64,000 nucleotides of DNA, from contig OZ037772.1 in the NCBI GenBank assembly GCA_964035545.1, positions 1,761,001 through 1,825,000 of the forward strand, given 5' to 3'. This DNA comes from Bugula neritina. Its lineage: Eukaryota; Bryozoa; Gymnolaemata; Cheilostomatida; Bugulidae. The notes beneath the pieces are model-generated. The model ran no database searches and was not told the DNA's origin. It saw only the letters and a program-made list of their open reading frames with translations. Shown piece by piece: positions 63,120 through 64,000 of this stretch (positions are counted from its first letter, which is position 1; each line of letters opens with the position of its first letter). Position numbers and translations under genes: made by a program.

Positions 63120-63447
63120 CACAACAGGCTATGAATATACAGGACAACAGGCTATGAATATACAAGACAACAGGCTATGAATATACAGGACAACAGGCTA
63201 TGAATATACAAGACAACAGGCTATGAATATACAGGACAACAGGCTATGAATATACAGGACAACAGGCTATGAATATACAGGACAACAGGCTATGAATATA
63301 CAGGACAACAGGCTATGACTATACAGGACAACAGGCTATGAATATACAGGACAACAGGCTATGAATATACAGGACAACAGGCTATGAATATACAGGACAA
63401 CAAGCTATGAATATACAGGACAACAAGCTATGAATATACAAGACAAC
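63120..63447. repeat. 23-bp minisatellite, copy 2, about 14 units
   Basis: Counterpart of 29405-29975 with fewer units. The adjacent VARS exon seen in copy 1 is absent here. Confidence 0.9.
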
Positions 63448-63555
63448 AGAGAACTCACAAAACCAAGATGGAGGACCTTATGATTAGTGTTTTACTTTAA
63501 GGACTTTATGCAGAGTTGTTGCCCCCTGATCAGGAAACGGCGGTAGGTGGAGGTA

Positions 63556-63711
63556 GGTGCAGTAATGGAAAAATTGAGGAAAACATGTGTTCTAGATTAG
63601 AAATATAGCACAAGAAGTTATTTTCTTGAAACTTCAACCCGCACCTTAAACCAAAATGCAATAATAATATTAAAGAACTTAGGCTATCTCAAGTTCTCCA
63701 CTACTGCTCCT
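63556..63711. mobile_element. MITE with GGTGCAGTA termini, copy 2
   Basis: The inverted ends are 'ggtgcagtaatgga' and 'tctccactactgctcc'. Same family as 33881-34037. Confidence 0.65.
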
Positions 63712-64000
63712 AAGTGAGAAGGTGAGAATAGTTGAGAATAGGGAGTTGAGAGAATACTGGAGTTATTTCAACTGGCAGCAAGAGTCAGCCATTATTACGT
63801 TGATAAGCAACAAGGCTATTAGTGACATTGATGTCTACTAACCCAACATAGTTTCTAATCTAGTTGTGGCCACAATGATCTCTTCGTCAGAGTCTTCTAC
63901 TTTATATGCAAAGGAAAGAAGAACTCCGAACTCCACCTTCTCCTTGTAGCCCGGCACAGAGAGCATAGTCCTTCCCGTCAACTCTACTTTGTCTACCTGC

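Larger units (their letters stand above)
37905..64000. repeat. Segmental tandem duplication, copy 2 (continues past the window)
   Basis: It repeats 10801 onward in order and orientation. It differs by private insertions (51051-51495, 48168-48765, 45376-46072, satellite expansion 43389-45375) and by lacking other segments (16055-16925, 30119-30500 region). It keeps the central collagen exons (38520-41400) that copy 1 lost. The window ends in the VARS exon equivalent to 30689-30842. Confidence 0.85.
61042..64000 (-). pseudogene. VARS copy 2 fragment with two nonsense codons and a lost exon
   Basis: Exons on the minus strand, 5' to 3': 63843-63996 ([19 protein letters not shown]; the gene continues beyond the edge), 62562-62697 (GAVKITPSHDPKDYDVGL), 61976-62058 (GKEDNPMVVPVC), 61436-61517 (SRSKDIIEP), 61042-61203 ([18 protein letters not shown]). 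They belong to the editing (CP1) domain and the start of the second half of the Rossmann fold of valyl-tRNA synthetase. Lesions: a TGA replaces Arg in VGL(R)HKL (plus 62642-62644); a TGA replaces Trp in KPQ(W)YV (plus 61515-61517 frame, codon at 61475-61477); and the [11 protein letters not shown] exon present in copy 1 is missing between 63447 and 63843. As in copy 1, nothing 3' of GHRIPAYF exists, so truncation came before the duplication. Confidence 0.88.

Overview
The window comes from an AT-rich, repeat-laden animal (metazoan) genome. Every recognisable gene is split by short introns with GT/AG borders. A fibrillar collagen with a C-terminal COLFI propeptide, a RING/B-box (TRIM-type) ligase, a kinesin-3 FHA region, a valyl-tRNA synthetase (VARS) and an MADF-domain gene together indicate an invertebrate. 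A sponge or other early-branching lineage would fit the divergent collagen, but nothing here fixes the phylum.

Layout: (1) 1-4968, minus strand: pieces of a kinesin-3/KIF28-like gene without motor-domain exons. (2) 7629-12273, plus: fibrillar collagen copy 1, with Cys-rich N-terminal exons, decayed Gly-X-Y exons and a damaged propeptide. (3) 12985-17467: repeats, including a Penelope-like GIY-YIG remnant and a 17-bp satellite. (4) 17468-24453, plus: TRIM gene copy 1, 7 exons and 619 aa, intact. (5) 24454-28396: minisatellites and a small palindromic element. (6) 28397-34232, minus: a 3'-truncated VARS, copy 1. (7) 34233-37064: a LINE fragment and AT-rich spacer. (8) 37065-37915, plus: a 127-aa MADF gene. 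(9) 37905-64000: the whole series again, in the same order and orientation. It holds collagen copy 2 (38402-42325, 3' half only), a 2-kb block of the 17-bp satellite, TRIM copy 2 (49446-57122, intact) and VARS copy 2 (61042 to the right edge).

The architecture is therefore a direct tandem segmental duplication with a unit of about 27 kb (10801 to 37904). Its novel junction, near 37905, fuses the 3' end of the MADF gene to an intron minisatellite of the collagen. Since duplicating, the two copies have diverged by private transposon insertions (a TTAA-flanked element and a LINE in copy 2), private deletions and minisatellite length changes.

The genes fared differently. Both TRIM copies keep every exon, splice site and frame. 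Their RING exons differ only silently, while the C-terminal propeller-like exons differ mostly by amino-acid replacements. Both collagen copies and both VARS copies are broken, and the two VARS copies lost different exons. The locus reads as a birth-and-death block in which the TRIM pair is the part kept under selection. All coordinates come from reading the sequence by eye, without database searches.
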